In this document: piece after piece, positions 56,783-64,000 of the stretch
How positions within the stretch are numbered: the first letter of the stretch is position 1
How the letters are laid out: each line of letters begins with the position of its first letter
DNA from: Agrococcus carbonis
Lineage (GTDB): Bacteria; Actinomycetota; Actinomycetes; Actinomycetales; Microbacteriaceae
Length of the DNA stretch: 64,000 bases
Direction: 5' to 3'
NCBI RefSeq assembly: GCF_900104705.1
Contig: NZ_LT629734.1
Span: 1,736,001 to 1,800,000, forward strand
Made by a program: the position numbers and the translations under genes
The notes under the pieces: generated by a model
Databases searched by the model: none
The model's input: only the letters and a program-made list of their open reading frames with translations
What the model was told of the DNA's origin: nothing

Positions 56783-58009
56783 TCACGCGGCGCTCTGCCG
56801 CTCGAGCAGCGCGACCCCGAGCGCGAGCTCTGCGGCCGCACCGGCGAGGTCGCCGCGCTCGGTCGGGGCGAGCGCGTGCGCGAGCACGTGCACGGCGGTG
56901 CGGTGCGCGACGCGCTCGCGGCCGGGGCGCCCGGGCGCGAGCCAGCGGGACGCCGCGGCGTCGAGCAGCCGCCGGAACCCCGCCGCGCGCGCCGGGTCCT
57001 GCCGGGCGAGCACGATCGAGGCGACGAGGTGCCCCATGAGCGCCGCCTCGTCGTCGGCCGGGTCGCCGAGGCCGCACGTGTCGATGTCGATGACGCCCGA
57101 GACCGCGCTCGGGTCGTCGGCGGCGACGAAGAGCTGCCCGATGTGCAGGTCGCCGTGCACGGTGCGGCGCTCGGCGTCGTCGAGATCGAGGGCGGATGCG
57201 TCGGCCGACGCGATGCGGTCGGTGAGCGTCGCGAGGTCGGCGCGCAGGCCCGCGGGCGCATCCGCTCCGGCCCAGCGCGCGAGCGCCGCGTCGAGGCGGC
57301 GGAGGTACCAGTCCTGGCGCGCGGCGAGCGAGGCGCGGGCATCCCGCCCCGTGTCGACCGCGCCCATCCGCTCGCGGAGCGCCTCGATCGAGTCGAGCAG
57401 GCGCGCGGGGTCGAGCTCGTCGAGCCGCGCGGTCACCGGCACGCCCGCCGCGGTCTCGGTCAGGACGATGCCGAGCTCCGACCAGCCGGTGATGTGCGGC
57501 ACGGGCACGCCGCCGGCGCGCAGCGACTCCTGCAGGTGCACGATCGAGGCGGAGGCCGTCGGGCGCACGATCTTGAGGTAGGTCTCCCGGTCGCCCGCGC
57601 GCATCCGGAACATCGCCCGCTTGCCCGGCCGGTAGACGAGCAGCTCGGGCCGCTGGTCGATCGCGACGCCCATGCGGCCCATGAGCGTCGCGGCGGCCTC
57701 GGGGAAGCTCGCGGGCGCGAGCGCGGGCAGCCGCGGGTCGGCGGGGTGCAGCCAGATGCGCGCCTCGGGATGCTCGGGGTCGCCGAGCACGAACCCGGTC
57801 TCGGCCTCGACGGCCTTGCCCGAGGTGTCGACGTACCAGTAGCGCGCAGGCGAGTCGGCGGAGGCGGCCTCCTCGAAGCCGGTGAGCGAGCCCGAGCCGT
57901 AGGGCTCGCGGCTCAGCACGCGCAGCTCGCCCCGCAGGTCGTCGCCGAGCGCGTCGCGCAGCATCTGCTCCTCGGCGCTCACCCCCGCAGGGCTCGTCTC
58001 GTCCACCAC
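56783..58009 (-). CDS. APH-fold phosphotransferase
   Basis: 408 residues. The N-lobe has AEARIWLHPADPRLPAL and ELLVYRPGKRAMFRMRAGDRETYLKIVRP (ATP Lys). The C-lobe has TVHGDLHIGQLFVAADDPSAVSGVIDIDTCGLGDPADDEAALMGHL, i.e. the catalytic HGDLHxxQ Brenner motif and the metal-binding IDIDT Asp. Aminoglycoside phosphotransferase-like kinases act on sugars, choline, homoserine or drugs; no specific substrate is suggested. A paralogue lies at 60367-61509, on the far side of a two-component system. Confidence 0.88.
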   Translation of the reverse strand: MVDETSPAGVSAEEQMLRDALGDDLRGELRVLSREPYGSGSLTGFEEAASADSPARYWYVDTSGKAVEAETGFVLGDPEHPEARIWLHPADPRLPALAPASFPEAAATLMGRMGVAIDQRPELLVYRPGKRAMFRMRAGDRETYLKIVRPTASASIVHLQESLRAGGVPVPHITGWSELGIVLTETAAGVPVTARLDELDPARLLDSIEALRERMGAVDTGRDARASLAARQDWYLRRLDAALARWAGADAPAGLRADLATLTDRIASADASALDLDDAERRTVHGDLHIGQLFVAADDPSAVSGVIDIDTCGLGDPADDEAALMGHLVASIVLARQDPARAAGFRRLLDAAASRWLAPGRPGRERVAHRTAVHVLAHALAPTERGDLAGAAAELALGVALLERQSAA

Positions 58010-58064
58010 CCCACGATCTCAGCAGATGCGGGCGCCGGGCGCACACCGGCGCGGGTGGGGCTCG

Positions 58065-58080
58065 GTGAGGATTCTCTCAC
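58065..58080. promoter_or_regulatory. Candidate response-regulator site 2
   Basis: GTGAG-GATTCT-CTCAC is an inverted repeat in the 112-bp region between the divergent APH-fold kinase and histidine kinase genes. It is identical to site 1 in 12 of 13 core positions, so it is probably bound by the regulator encoded at 59720. Confidence 0.5.
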
Positions 58081-58121
58081 ACGCGCGCCCTCGCGGGGGG
58101 GCGAGCCGCTTGAATGGGGCC

Positions 58122-59735
58122 ATGCCTGACTCCCGCCCGCGCCTGCGCACCTGGACGGTGCGCTCGCGGATCGTCGGGCTCCTCACGGCGCTCACGCTCG
58201 CGTCGGTCTTCGCCGCCGGCAGCGTCGCCTACCTCGTCGAGCGCGCCCGGGTGCTCGAGCAGGTCGACCGCAACCTCGAGTCGGCGCTCGAGGGCGCGAG
58301 CTTCACGGTCGCGAGCGCGGAGTCGCCGTGGCCGTCGACCGAGGAGGCGCTGCGCGCGGTCGTGCAGCGGCTCGCCCCCGACGACAACACCGGCACGCTC
58401 GGCATCGTCGACGGGCGCGCCGCCTGGCGACCCGGGATCCCGACCGACCTGCAGCTCGAGTCGCTGCCGGGCTTCGTCGAGCGCGTCGTCGCCGAGACCG
58501 CCGGCGATCGCACGGTCATGGGCACGTTCGTCGACGAGCAGGGGCGCGCGGTGCGCTACGTCGCGGCGCCCGTGCTGCTCGGGGACGGCGGCGATGCCGC
58601 GCCGCAGTCGTCGGCCGTCTTCGTGACCGCGTACGACATCGCGGGCGAGCTCGCCGAGATCAACGAGGCGGCGCGCGTGTTCACGATCACGGCGATCGTC
58701 GCCGTCGCGGTGACGTTCCTCGTGGGGCTCTGGGTCTCGGGGCGGCTGCTGCGGCCGATCCGGCGGATGCGCGAGGTCGCGGAGCGCTCGTCGGCCGCGA
58801 GCCTCGCCGAGCGCATCCCCGTCGGCGAGTCGCGCGACGACGTCTCGCAGCTCGCGGTCACCGTCAACGGCATGCTCGACCGGCTCGGCGGCGCGCTCGC
58901 CAGCCAGCGCGAGCTGCTGCGCGACGTCGGGCACGAGCTGAAGACCCCCCTCACGATCGTGCGCGGCCACCTCGAGGTCGTCGACCCGGCCGACCCCGGT
59001 GACGTCGAGGCGACCCGCGAGCTCGCGATCGACGAGCTCGACCGGATGGCGCGGCTCGTCGACGACCTGCGCGCCGTCGCGCGGCTGCGCGACCCGAGCG
59101 CCTTCTCGATCCGCCCCACCGACCTCGCGGCGCTCACCGAGCAGATCGCCTCGAAGGCGCGCGCGATCGACGGCGCCGACCTCGAAGCCGACGTCCCGAC
59201 GGCGGCGGTCACCGCGCGGCTCGACCCCGACCGCATCACGCAGGCGATGCTGCAGCTCGTCGCCAACGCCGTGCGGCACGCGAGGGGGCCGATCGCGATC
59301 GGCTCGCGCGTGCGCGGCGACGACGTCGAGCTCTTCGTCCGCGACCGCGGGCCCGGCGTGCCGGCGGACCTGCGCGAGACCATCTTCGAGCGCTTCCGCC
59401 GCGGCGAGGCCGAGGGGCGCGGCGACGGCGGCTCGGGGCTCGGCCTCTCGATCGTGCAGCTCATCGCGCAGACGCACGGCGGGCGCGCGAGCGTGATCGA
59501 TCCGCCGGACGGGCTCGGCGCGGAGTTCGTGCTCGCGCTGCCGGGCGCGGTCGTCGCCGACGAGGCGGTGGCCGACCAGGAGCCCGACGAGCAGGCGCCG
59601 AACGAGCCGACGCACCCCGGGCAACCCGCCGCGGCGGAGCCCGGCGCGCCCGACCGCGCAGGGGAGGATGGGGGCGGTGCGGCCGCAGCGCATCCGCCCG
59701 ACGCCCCCGAGGAGCAGCCATGGCATCGATCCTGA
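58122..59735 (+). CDS. Sensor histidine kinase
   Basis: 537 residues from ATG 58122. Two membrane helices, near 18-36 and 188-210, flank an extracytoplasmic domain of about 150 residues. HAMP: GRLLRPIRRMREVAERSSAASLAERIPV. H-box: RELLRDVGHELKTPLTIVRGHLEVV. N-box QLVANAVRHARG, G1 RDRGPGVPADLRETIFERF, G2 GSGLGLSIVQLIAQTHGG. After the kinase core is a 60-residue acidic Pro-rich tail. It overlaps the response regulator gene by 16 bp, so they form a two-component pair. Stimulus unknown. Confidence 0.93.
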   Translation: MPDSRPRLRTWTVRSRIVGLLTALTLASVFAAGSVAYLVERARVLEQVDRNLESALEGASFTVASAESPWPSTEEALRAVVQRLAPDDNTGTLGIVDGRAAWRPGIPTDLQLESLPGFVERVVAETAGDRTVMGTFVDEQGRAVRYVAAPVLLGDGGDAAPQSSAVFVTAYDIAGELAEINEAARVFTITAIVAVAVTFLVGLWVSGRLLRPIRRMREVAERSSAASLAERIPVGESRDDVSQLAVTVNGMLDRLGGALASQRELLRDVGHELKTPLTIVRGHLEVVDPADPGDVEATRELAIDELDRMARLVDDLRAVARLRDPSAFSIRPTDLAALTEQIASKARAIDGADLEADVPTAAVTARLDPDRITQAMLQLVANAVRHARGPIAIGSRVRGDDVELFVRDRGPGVPADLRETIFERFRRGEAEGRGDGGSGLGLSIVQLIAQTHGGRASVIDPPDGLGAEFVLALPGAVVADEAVADQEPDEQAPNEPTHPGQPAAAEPGAPDRAGEDGGGAAAAHPPDAPEEQPWHRS

Positions 59736-60382
59736 TCGCCGAGGACGAGGCGCGCATCGCGTCGTTCGTCGAGAAGGGCCTGCGCGCCTCCGGCTACACC
59801 ACGCGCGTCGCCACGACCGGCCCCGAGGCGCTCGACCTCGCGCTCACCGACGAGTTCGACCTGCTCGTGCTCGACATCGGGCTGCCCGGCATGGACGGCT
59901 TCGAGGTGCTCGCGCAGCTGCGCGGCTCGGGCTCGACGATGCCCGTGATCATCCTCACGGCGCGCGCCGGCGGCGCCGACACCGTCGCGGGGCTCGAGGG
60001 CGGCGCCGACGACTACATGGCCAAGCCCTTCCGCTTCGACGAGCTGCTCGCGCGCGTGCGGCTGCGCATGGCCTCGCACGCGAACGGCGCGGCCGCGGCG
60101 CCCGCGCTCGCGCACCAGGGCCTCGAGCTCGACATCCGCACGCGTCGCGCGACCGTCGACGGGCGCGAGGTCGACCTCTCGGGCCGCGAGTTCGCGCTCG
60201 CCGAGGAGCTGCTGCGCCACGCGGGCCAGGTGCTCTCGCGCGAGCAGCTGCTCTCGCGCGTGTGGGGCTACGACTTCGACCCGGGCTCGAACGTCGTCGA
60301 CGTCTACGTGCGCTACCTGCGCAACAAGCTCGGCGCCGAGCGCATCGAGACCGTGCGCGGCATGGGCTACCGCTTGGTCTGA
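59720..60382 (+). CDS. OmpR/PhoB-type response regulator
   Basis: 220 residues. The receiver carries ILIAEDEARIASFVEKGL (acidic pair), LLVLDIGLPGMDGFEVLAQLR (phosphoacceptor Asp), VIILTARAG and MAKPFRFDELLARV (Lys). The DNA-binding winged helix has LSGREFALAEELLRHAGQVLSREQLLSRVWGYDFDPGSNVVDVYVRYLRNKLG. Its stop runs 16 bp into the end of the convergent phosphotransferase gene. Likely targets include the two dyads at 56749 and 58065. Confidence 0.95.
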   Translation: MASILIAEDEARIASFVEKGLRASGYTTRVATTGPEALDLALTDEFDLLVLDIGLPGMDGFEVLAQLRGSGSTMPVIILTARAGGADTVAGLEGGADDYMAKPFRFDELLARVRLRMASHANGAAAAPALAHQGLELDIRTRRATVDGREVDLSGREFALAEELLRHAGQVLSREQLLSRVWGYDFDPGSNVVDVYVRYLRNKLGAERIETVRGMGYRLV

Positions 60383-61509
60383 GGCTCCGGCACCGACGGC
60401 GCGAGGCGCTGCAGGTCGAGCGCCTCGTCGAGCATGAGGTTGGCGCCCTCGAGGTTGCGCTCGGCCGCGCGGATCGCGTGGCCGACGAGGTGCAGCGACG
60501 CGAGCGCCGCGGTGTGGCGGTCGCGGATCCAGCGGTCGGCCGCGGCCTCGCCGAGCGCGTGCAGGATGCGGGCGTCGCCGGCGCGGCCCGCCGTCTCGTT
60601 GCGCACGGCGGATGCGGTGGCGTGGCCGATGAAGGCCGCCGCGTCGTCGCTCGGGTCGCCGAGCCCCGTCGTGTCGACGTCGATCACGCCCGAGATCGAC
60701 TCGTCGGTGAAGAACAGCTGGCCGATGTGGAGGTCGCCGTGGATGACGCGCGGCGGCCCGACGCGCCGGATGCTCGGCAGCAGCAGCGCGAGCAGGTGGT
60801 GCAGCTCGCGCTCGCGCCCCGGCAGGGCGGCCGCGAGCCGGTCGATGTGCCACTCGAGCCGGGTGCCGACGGATGCGCGCGCGATGCGGTGGGTGCGCAC
60901 GCCGAGCAGCTGCTCGCGCAGCGCGTCGACCGCGTCGACGATGCGCTCGGGCGGCACGGTCGCGGCGGCGAGGGGGCCCGGGATGCCGGCCGCGTCGCGC
61001 ACGACGAGCACGCCCGAGGGCGCCCAGTGGGCGACCCGCGGCGCGGGGACGCCGGCGTCGCGGCACGCCTGATGGATGTGCGCGAGCTCCTCGGCCTCCG
61101 CGGGCCGCACGACCTTCACGAACATGTGGCGGCCGTGCTGCGTCATCCGCACGACCGCTCGTCGGCCCGGGCGGTAGCTCAGCACGCGCGCCTCGATCGG
61201 CCCCGTCGTGCTGCCGCCGTACTCGGCGATGCGCCGCAGCCGGTCGGGGTCGAGCGCGGTGCGCAGCGCCGGCAGCCGCGGGTCGAGCGGATGCTTCCAG
61301 ATGCGCGCGACGGTCGAGCCGTCGCCGTCGCGGATGACGAAGCCGGTCTCCTTCGCGACCGCCTGGCGCGAGGTGTCGACGAACCACTCGCCGGCGTCGG
61401 GTCCGTCGTCGACCGTGAGGCGCGCGATGCGCCCGTCGCCGAAGGGCTCAGCCGAGATCAGGCGACCGGGGCTCCCGATCGCCTTCTCCAGCAGCCGCTG
61501 CTCCAGCAT
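60367..61509 (-). CDS. APH-fold phosphotransferase (paralogue)
   Basis: 380 residues from ATG 61509. It aligns with the protein at 56783-58009: EWFVDTSRQAVAKETGFVIRDGD, ARIWKHPLDPRLPALRTALDPDRL, ARVLSYRPGRRAVVRM...MFVKVVRPAEAEELAHIHQACRDAGVPAPRVAHW and VIHGDLHIGQLFFTDESISGVIDVDTTGLGDPSDDAAAFIGH, including the same HGDLHIGQLF and Asp motifs. Convergent with the response regulator and overlapping it by 16 bp. Substrate unknown; the pairing of both paralogues with the same two-component system suggests joint function. Confidence 0.88.
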   Translation of the reverse strand: MLEQRLLEKAIGSPGRLISAEPFGDGRIARLTVDDGPDAGEWFVDTSRQAVAKETGFVIRDGDGSTVARIWKHPLDPRLPALRTALDPDRLRRIAEYGGSTTGPIEARVLSYRPGRRAVVRMTQHGRHMFVKVVRPAEAEELAHIHQACRDAGVPAPRVAHWAPSGVLVVRDAAGIPGPLAAATVPPERIVDAVDALREQLLGVRTHRIARASVGTRLEWHIDRLAAALPGRERELHHLLALLLPSIRRVGPPRVIHGDLHIGQLFFTDESISGVIDVDTTGLGDPSDDAAAFIGHATASAVRNETAGRAGDARILHALGEAAADRWIRDRHTAALASLHLVGHAIRAAERNLEGANLMLDEALDLQRLAPSVPEPQTKR

Positions 61510-61578
61510 CGCTCCATCGTGCCAGGCGCGGGCTGGGACACGCGAAGCGCCGTCCACAGCCGGGCGAGCCGCGCGCTC

Positions 61579-62049
61579 CTACGGCTCGCCGGCGCCGTCG
61601 TCGGCGCGGTCGAGCATGCGCGCGCGCAGCGGCCCGAAGACGGCGTCGAGCATCTCGACCTGCGCCGCGTCGAGGCCCGCGAGGAAGAGCTCGTCGATGT
61701 GCCGCGCATGCACGGGGCGGGTGCGGCGCAGGCGCGACCGCCCCGCATCCGTGAGCACCGCATCCGTGCCCCGGCCGTCGGCCGTGCTCGGCTCGCGGGC
61801 GACGAGGCCCTCGCGCTCGAGCGCGGCCACGCGATAGGTGAGCCGGCCCGGCGCGAACGCGAGCGCCCGCGCCAGGTCGCCCATGCGCATGCGCGACGAC
61901 TCGGCCTCCGAGAGCACGAGCAGCACGTTGTAGTCGCCGAGGTCGATGCCGCAGCTCGCCTTCATGCGGCGCTCGAGCTCGTTCTCGAGCAGGCGGGAGC
62001 CCTCGAAGTAGGCCCGCCACGCCCGCAGCGCGCGATCGCGCTCGCTCAC
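61579..62049 (-). CDS. MarR-family regulator
   Basis: 156 residues from GTG 62049. LENELERRMKASCGIDLGDYNVLLVLSEAESSRMRMGDLARALAFAPGRLTYRVAALEREGLVAREPSTADGRGTDAVLTDAGRSRLRRTRPVHARHIDELF is the MarR fold. It is the last gene of a three-gene operon; its GTG overlaps the stop of the FMN reductase gene. Probably regulates the flavin enzymes before it. Confidence 0.88.
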   Translation of the reverse strand: MSERDRALRAWRAYFEGSRLLENELERRMKASCGIDLGDYNVLLVLSEAESSRMRMGDLARALAFAPGRLTYRVAALEREGLVAREPSTADGRGTDAVLTDAGRSRLRRTRPVHARHIDELFLAGLDAAQVEMLDAVFGPLRARMLDRADDGAGEP

Positions 62050-62660
62050 GCGTGCCCCAGCATCTGCTCGAACGACACGAACGCGTCGCCCTCGACGTCG
62101 AAGGGGTCGGCCTCGCGGCGGCGGGGCATCGCGACCATGAGGTCGGCGAGCTCCTGGCCCTCGCGCGCGATGCGGCGGTCGAGGCCGGAGGCGCCCCAGT
62201 CCTCGGAGGCCGCGAAGACGCCCGTCGGCACGACCTGCGCCTTGAGGTAGGAGAACATCGGCCGCATCGCGGTGTCCATGACCATCGAGTGGCGGGCGCT
62301 GCCGCCCGTCGCGCCGAGCGCCGTCGGGATCGAGGCGAGCTGCCCCTCCTCGATGACGTCGAAGAACGACTTGAACAGCCCCGAGTAGCTCATGTTGAAC
62401 GTCGGCGTGACGGCGATGATCGCCTCGGCGTCGACGACCTCCTTGATGGCGGCGTCGAGCGCCTCGGAGGGGTTGTGCGTGAGCATGTGGCTCGCGATGT
62501 CCTGCGCGAGCGGACGCAGCACGATGTCGACCGGCTCGGCGTGCTGGCCGTGCGCCGTGAGCGCCGTCATCGTGGCGTCGCGCAGCCGGTCGGCGAGCAG
62601 CTTCGTGCTCGACGGCTCGCCGAGCCCGGCGGAGACGACGGCGATGCGGGGGTTCGTCAT
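62046..62660 (-). CDS. NADPH-dependent FMN reductase (flavodoxin fold)
   Basis: 204 residues. RIAVVSAGLGEPSSTKLLADRL is the phosphate-binding loop; VDAEAIIAVTPTFNMSYSGLFKSFFDVIEEGQLASIPTALGATGGSARHSMVMDTAMRPMFSYLKAQVVPTGVFAASEDWG matches the CE1759-type oxidoreductases that pair with luciferase-like monooxygenases. It would supply FMNH2 to the enzyme encoded just upstream. ATGA-type overlaps on both sides. Confidence 0.9.
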   Translation of the reverse strand: MTNPRIAVVSAGLGEPSSTKLLADRLRDATMTALTAHGQHAEPVDIVLRPLAQDIASHMLTHNPSEALDAAIKEVVDAEAIIAVTPTFNMSYSGLFKSFFDVIEEGQLASIPTALGATGGSARHSMVMDTAMRPMFSYLKAQVVPTGVFAASEDWGASGLDRRIAREGQELADLMVAMPRRREADPFDVEGDAFVSFEQMLGHA

Positions 62661-63844
62661 GCCTCACCCACCTGTCGTGCGATGGCGGCGCCGGTGTCGA
62701 GGTCGTCGCGCGCGCCCTGCTCCTTCCAGGCGTTGCCCTGCTCGCCGAGCTGCGTGCCCGCCTCGCGGGCGGCGGCGACGCGGGCGGCGTGCGTGGGTGC
62801 ATCCGGCACGTTCGCGGGGCGGCCGTTGTCGAACTCGCGGCGCAGCACCGGCACCACCTCGGTGCCGAGGATCTCGATCTGCTCGAGCACCTCCGTCAGC
62901 GGCAGGCCGGCGTGGTCGATGAGGAACATCTGGCGCTGGTAGTCGCCCGCCCAGTCGCGGAACGAGAGCGTGCGCTCGATGACCTGCTCGGGGGTGCCGA
63001 CGGTCAGCGGCGTCATCTCGGTGAAGTCCTCGAGGCTCGGGCCGTGGCCGTAGACGGGGGCGACGTCGAAGAAGGGGCGGAACCGCTCCTTCGCCTCGCG
63101 CTCGGTCGACTTCATGAAGACCTGGCCGCCGAGGCCGACGAACGCCTGCTCGGGTTCGCCGTGGCCGTAGTGCGCGAAGCGCGAGCGGTAGAGCTTGACC
63201 ATGCGCTCGGTGTGCTCGACGTTCCAGAAGATGTTGTTGTGGAAGAAGCCGTCGCCGTAGTACGCGGCCTGCTCGGCGATCTGCGGCGAGCGGATGGAGC
63301 CGTGCCAGACGAAGGGCGCGACGCCGTCGAGCGGTGCGGGGGTCGAGGTGTAGCCGGTGAGCGGCGTGCGGTGCTTGCCCTGCCAGTTGACGACCGGCTC
63401 GCGCCACAGCTTGTGCAGCAGCGCGTAGTTCTCGATCGCGAGCTCGATGCCGTCGCGGATGTCCTTGCCGAACCACGGGTAGACGGGGCCGGTGTTGCCG
63501 CGGCCGAGCGTGAGGTCGACGCGGCCGTCGGCGAGGTGCTGCAGCATCGCGAAGTCCTCGGCGATCTTCACCGGGTCGTTCGTCGTGATGAGGGTCGTCG
63601 CGGTCGAGAGGATGATGCGCTCGGTCTGGGCGGCGATGTAGCCGAGGGTCGTGGTCGGCGACGACGAGAAGAACGGCGGGTTGTGGTGCTCGCCCGCGGC
63701 GAAGACGTCGAGGCCGACCTCCTCGGCCTTCTTCGCCATCGCGATCCAGCCCTTGATGCGCTCGTGCTCGGTGGGCGTGCGGCCGGTCGTCGGATCCTGG
63801 GTGATGTCGCTCACCGAGAAGATGCCGAACTGCATGCTGCTCAT
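62657..63844 (-). CDS. Luciferase-like (LLM) flavin-dependent oxidoreductase
   Basis: 395 residues from ATG 63844; ATG 63835 is a close alternative. MQFGIFSVSDITQDPTTGRTPTEHERIKGWIAMAKKAEEVGLDVFAAGEHHNPPFFSSSPTTTLGYIAAQTERIILSTATTLITTNDPVKIAEDFAMLQHLADGRVDLTLGRGNTGPVYPWFG is the TIM-barrel N-half of the CE1758 family. Together with the FMN reductase it forms a two-component monooxygenase; the substrate is not known. First gene of the operon with the reductase and MarR genes. About 137 bp upstream to the next start hold its promoter. Confidence 0.9.
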   Translation of the reverse strand: MSSMQFGIFSVSDITQDPTTGRTPTEHERIKGWIAMAKKAEEVGLDVFAAGEHHNPPFFSSSPTTTLGYIAAQTERIILSTATTLITTNDPVKIAEDFAMLQHLADGRVDLTLGRGNTGPVYPWFGKDIRDGIELAIENYALLHKLWREPVVNWQGKHRTPLTGYTSTPAPLDGVAPFVWHGSIRSPQIAEQAAYYGDGFFHNNIFWNVEHTERMVKLYRSRFAHYGHGEPEQAFVGLGGQVFMKSTEREAKERFRPFFDVAPVYGHGPSLEDFTEMTPLTVGTPEQVIERTLSFRDWAGDYQRQMFLIDHAGLPLTEVLEQIEILGTEVVPVLRREFDNGRPANVPDAPTHAARVAAAREAGTQLGEQGNAWKEQGARDDLDTGAAIARQVGEA

Positions 63845-63981
63845 GGGTGTGGTCCTTCCGTCGCGGACAAGTCTTTCAAATCTGAACGATGAGTGCAACG
63901 GGTCGTGCGGCAAGGGTATTCCCGCACCCTGGATCCGGCCATGGAACCGCGGCGGCACGCGCTCGACCGTAGGGTCGGGGC

Positions 63982-64000
63982 ATGGCAGCGGATGCGGTGA
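63982..64000 (+). CDS. Start of a gene cut by the right edge
   Basis: ATG GCA GCG GAT GCG GTG, preceded by AGGGTCGGGG, is a plausible gene start reading out of the window, divergent from the LLM gene. Only six codons are visible, so no function can be given. Confidence 0.35.

Noticed and set aside
58556-61387. 943-codon minus frame opposite the histidine kinase
   Set aside because: Shadow frame; kinase and regulator motifs on the plus strand are complete.
1-64000. tRNA, rRNA, CRISPR array, replication origin or prophage structural genes
   Set aside because: No cloverleaf, rRNA core words, regularly spaced repeats, DnaA-box clusters or phage genes were found on reading.

Overview
The window is high-GC actinobacterial DNA with strong GC3 codon use. 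Gene content (antisense GlpP, SAM-IV riboswitch, branched-chain acyl-CoA catabolism, many small MarR/ArsR regulators, recurrent GCATCCG words) fits the Microbacteriaceae. I infer the family only, not a species. No rRNA, tRNA or CRISPR array was seen.

Bases 1 to about 11.8 kb form a defence island. It starts inside a DISARM locus: the C-terminus of an adenine methyltransferase (DrmMI-like), then drmA, drmB and drmC in overlapping or abutting order. A complete 1.4-kb ISL3-family insertion sequence with terminal repeats and a 7-bp target duplication follows. Its transposase is frameshifted twice. Next, on the minus strand, is a retron: an effector gene with phosphoribosyltransferase-like features, a structured intergenic region bounded by a 14-bp inverted repeat (candidate msr-msd RNA), and a retron-type reverse transcriptase. 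The IS sits three bases beyond the RT stop codon. A decayed fragment of an mmsA-type dehydrogenase lies at the right edge.

From 12.4 to 19.7 kb is a glycerol operon: MFS transporter, FGGY kinase, GlpD-type dehydrogenase, FAD oxidase of the alkyl-DHAP synthase type, the antiterminator GlpP, and a small monooxygenase-fold protein. A consensus-like promoter is followed at once by a terminator hairpin, which suggests GlpP controls its own operon by antitermination. A TetR/hydrolase pair with a shared 23-bp operator, an isochorismatase and a VanZ-like protein follow. Then come mmsA plus an iron alcohol dehydrogenase divergent from a LysR regulator, a quinone reductase, a P450 broken by one stop codon, and a NYN nuclease-like gene.

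From 30.4 to 41.8 kb are a SAM-IV riboswitch in front of an unrecognised proline-rich protein, lipoproteins and membrane proteins, a CtlX-type hydrolase, two divergent cupins, an ArsR/SRPBCC pair, a second ArsR-type regulator with a 50-residue basic protein, an MFS exporter and a glutathione peroxidase.

From 41.9 to 51.6 kb is a branched-chain acyl-CoA degradation cluster: two acyl-CoA dehydrogenases, an SDR, 3-hydroxyisobutyryl-CoA hydrolase, enoyl-CoA hydratase, a MarR regulator and etfBA. With mmsA this covers most of valine catabolism. etfA is followed by a cytochrome-b-like membrane protein whose long N-terminal region is encoded by REP-like repeats that also occur between genes.

The last part holds a TauE/SafE permease, a DUF427 protein, a Tat-exported amidase, an MFS/MarR pair, an OmpR-type two-component system flanked by two paralogous APH-fold kinases, and a MarR / FMN reductase / luciferase-like operon.
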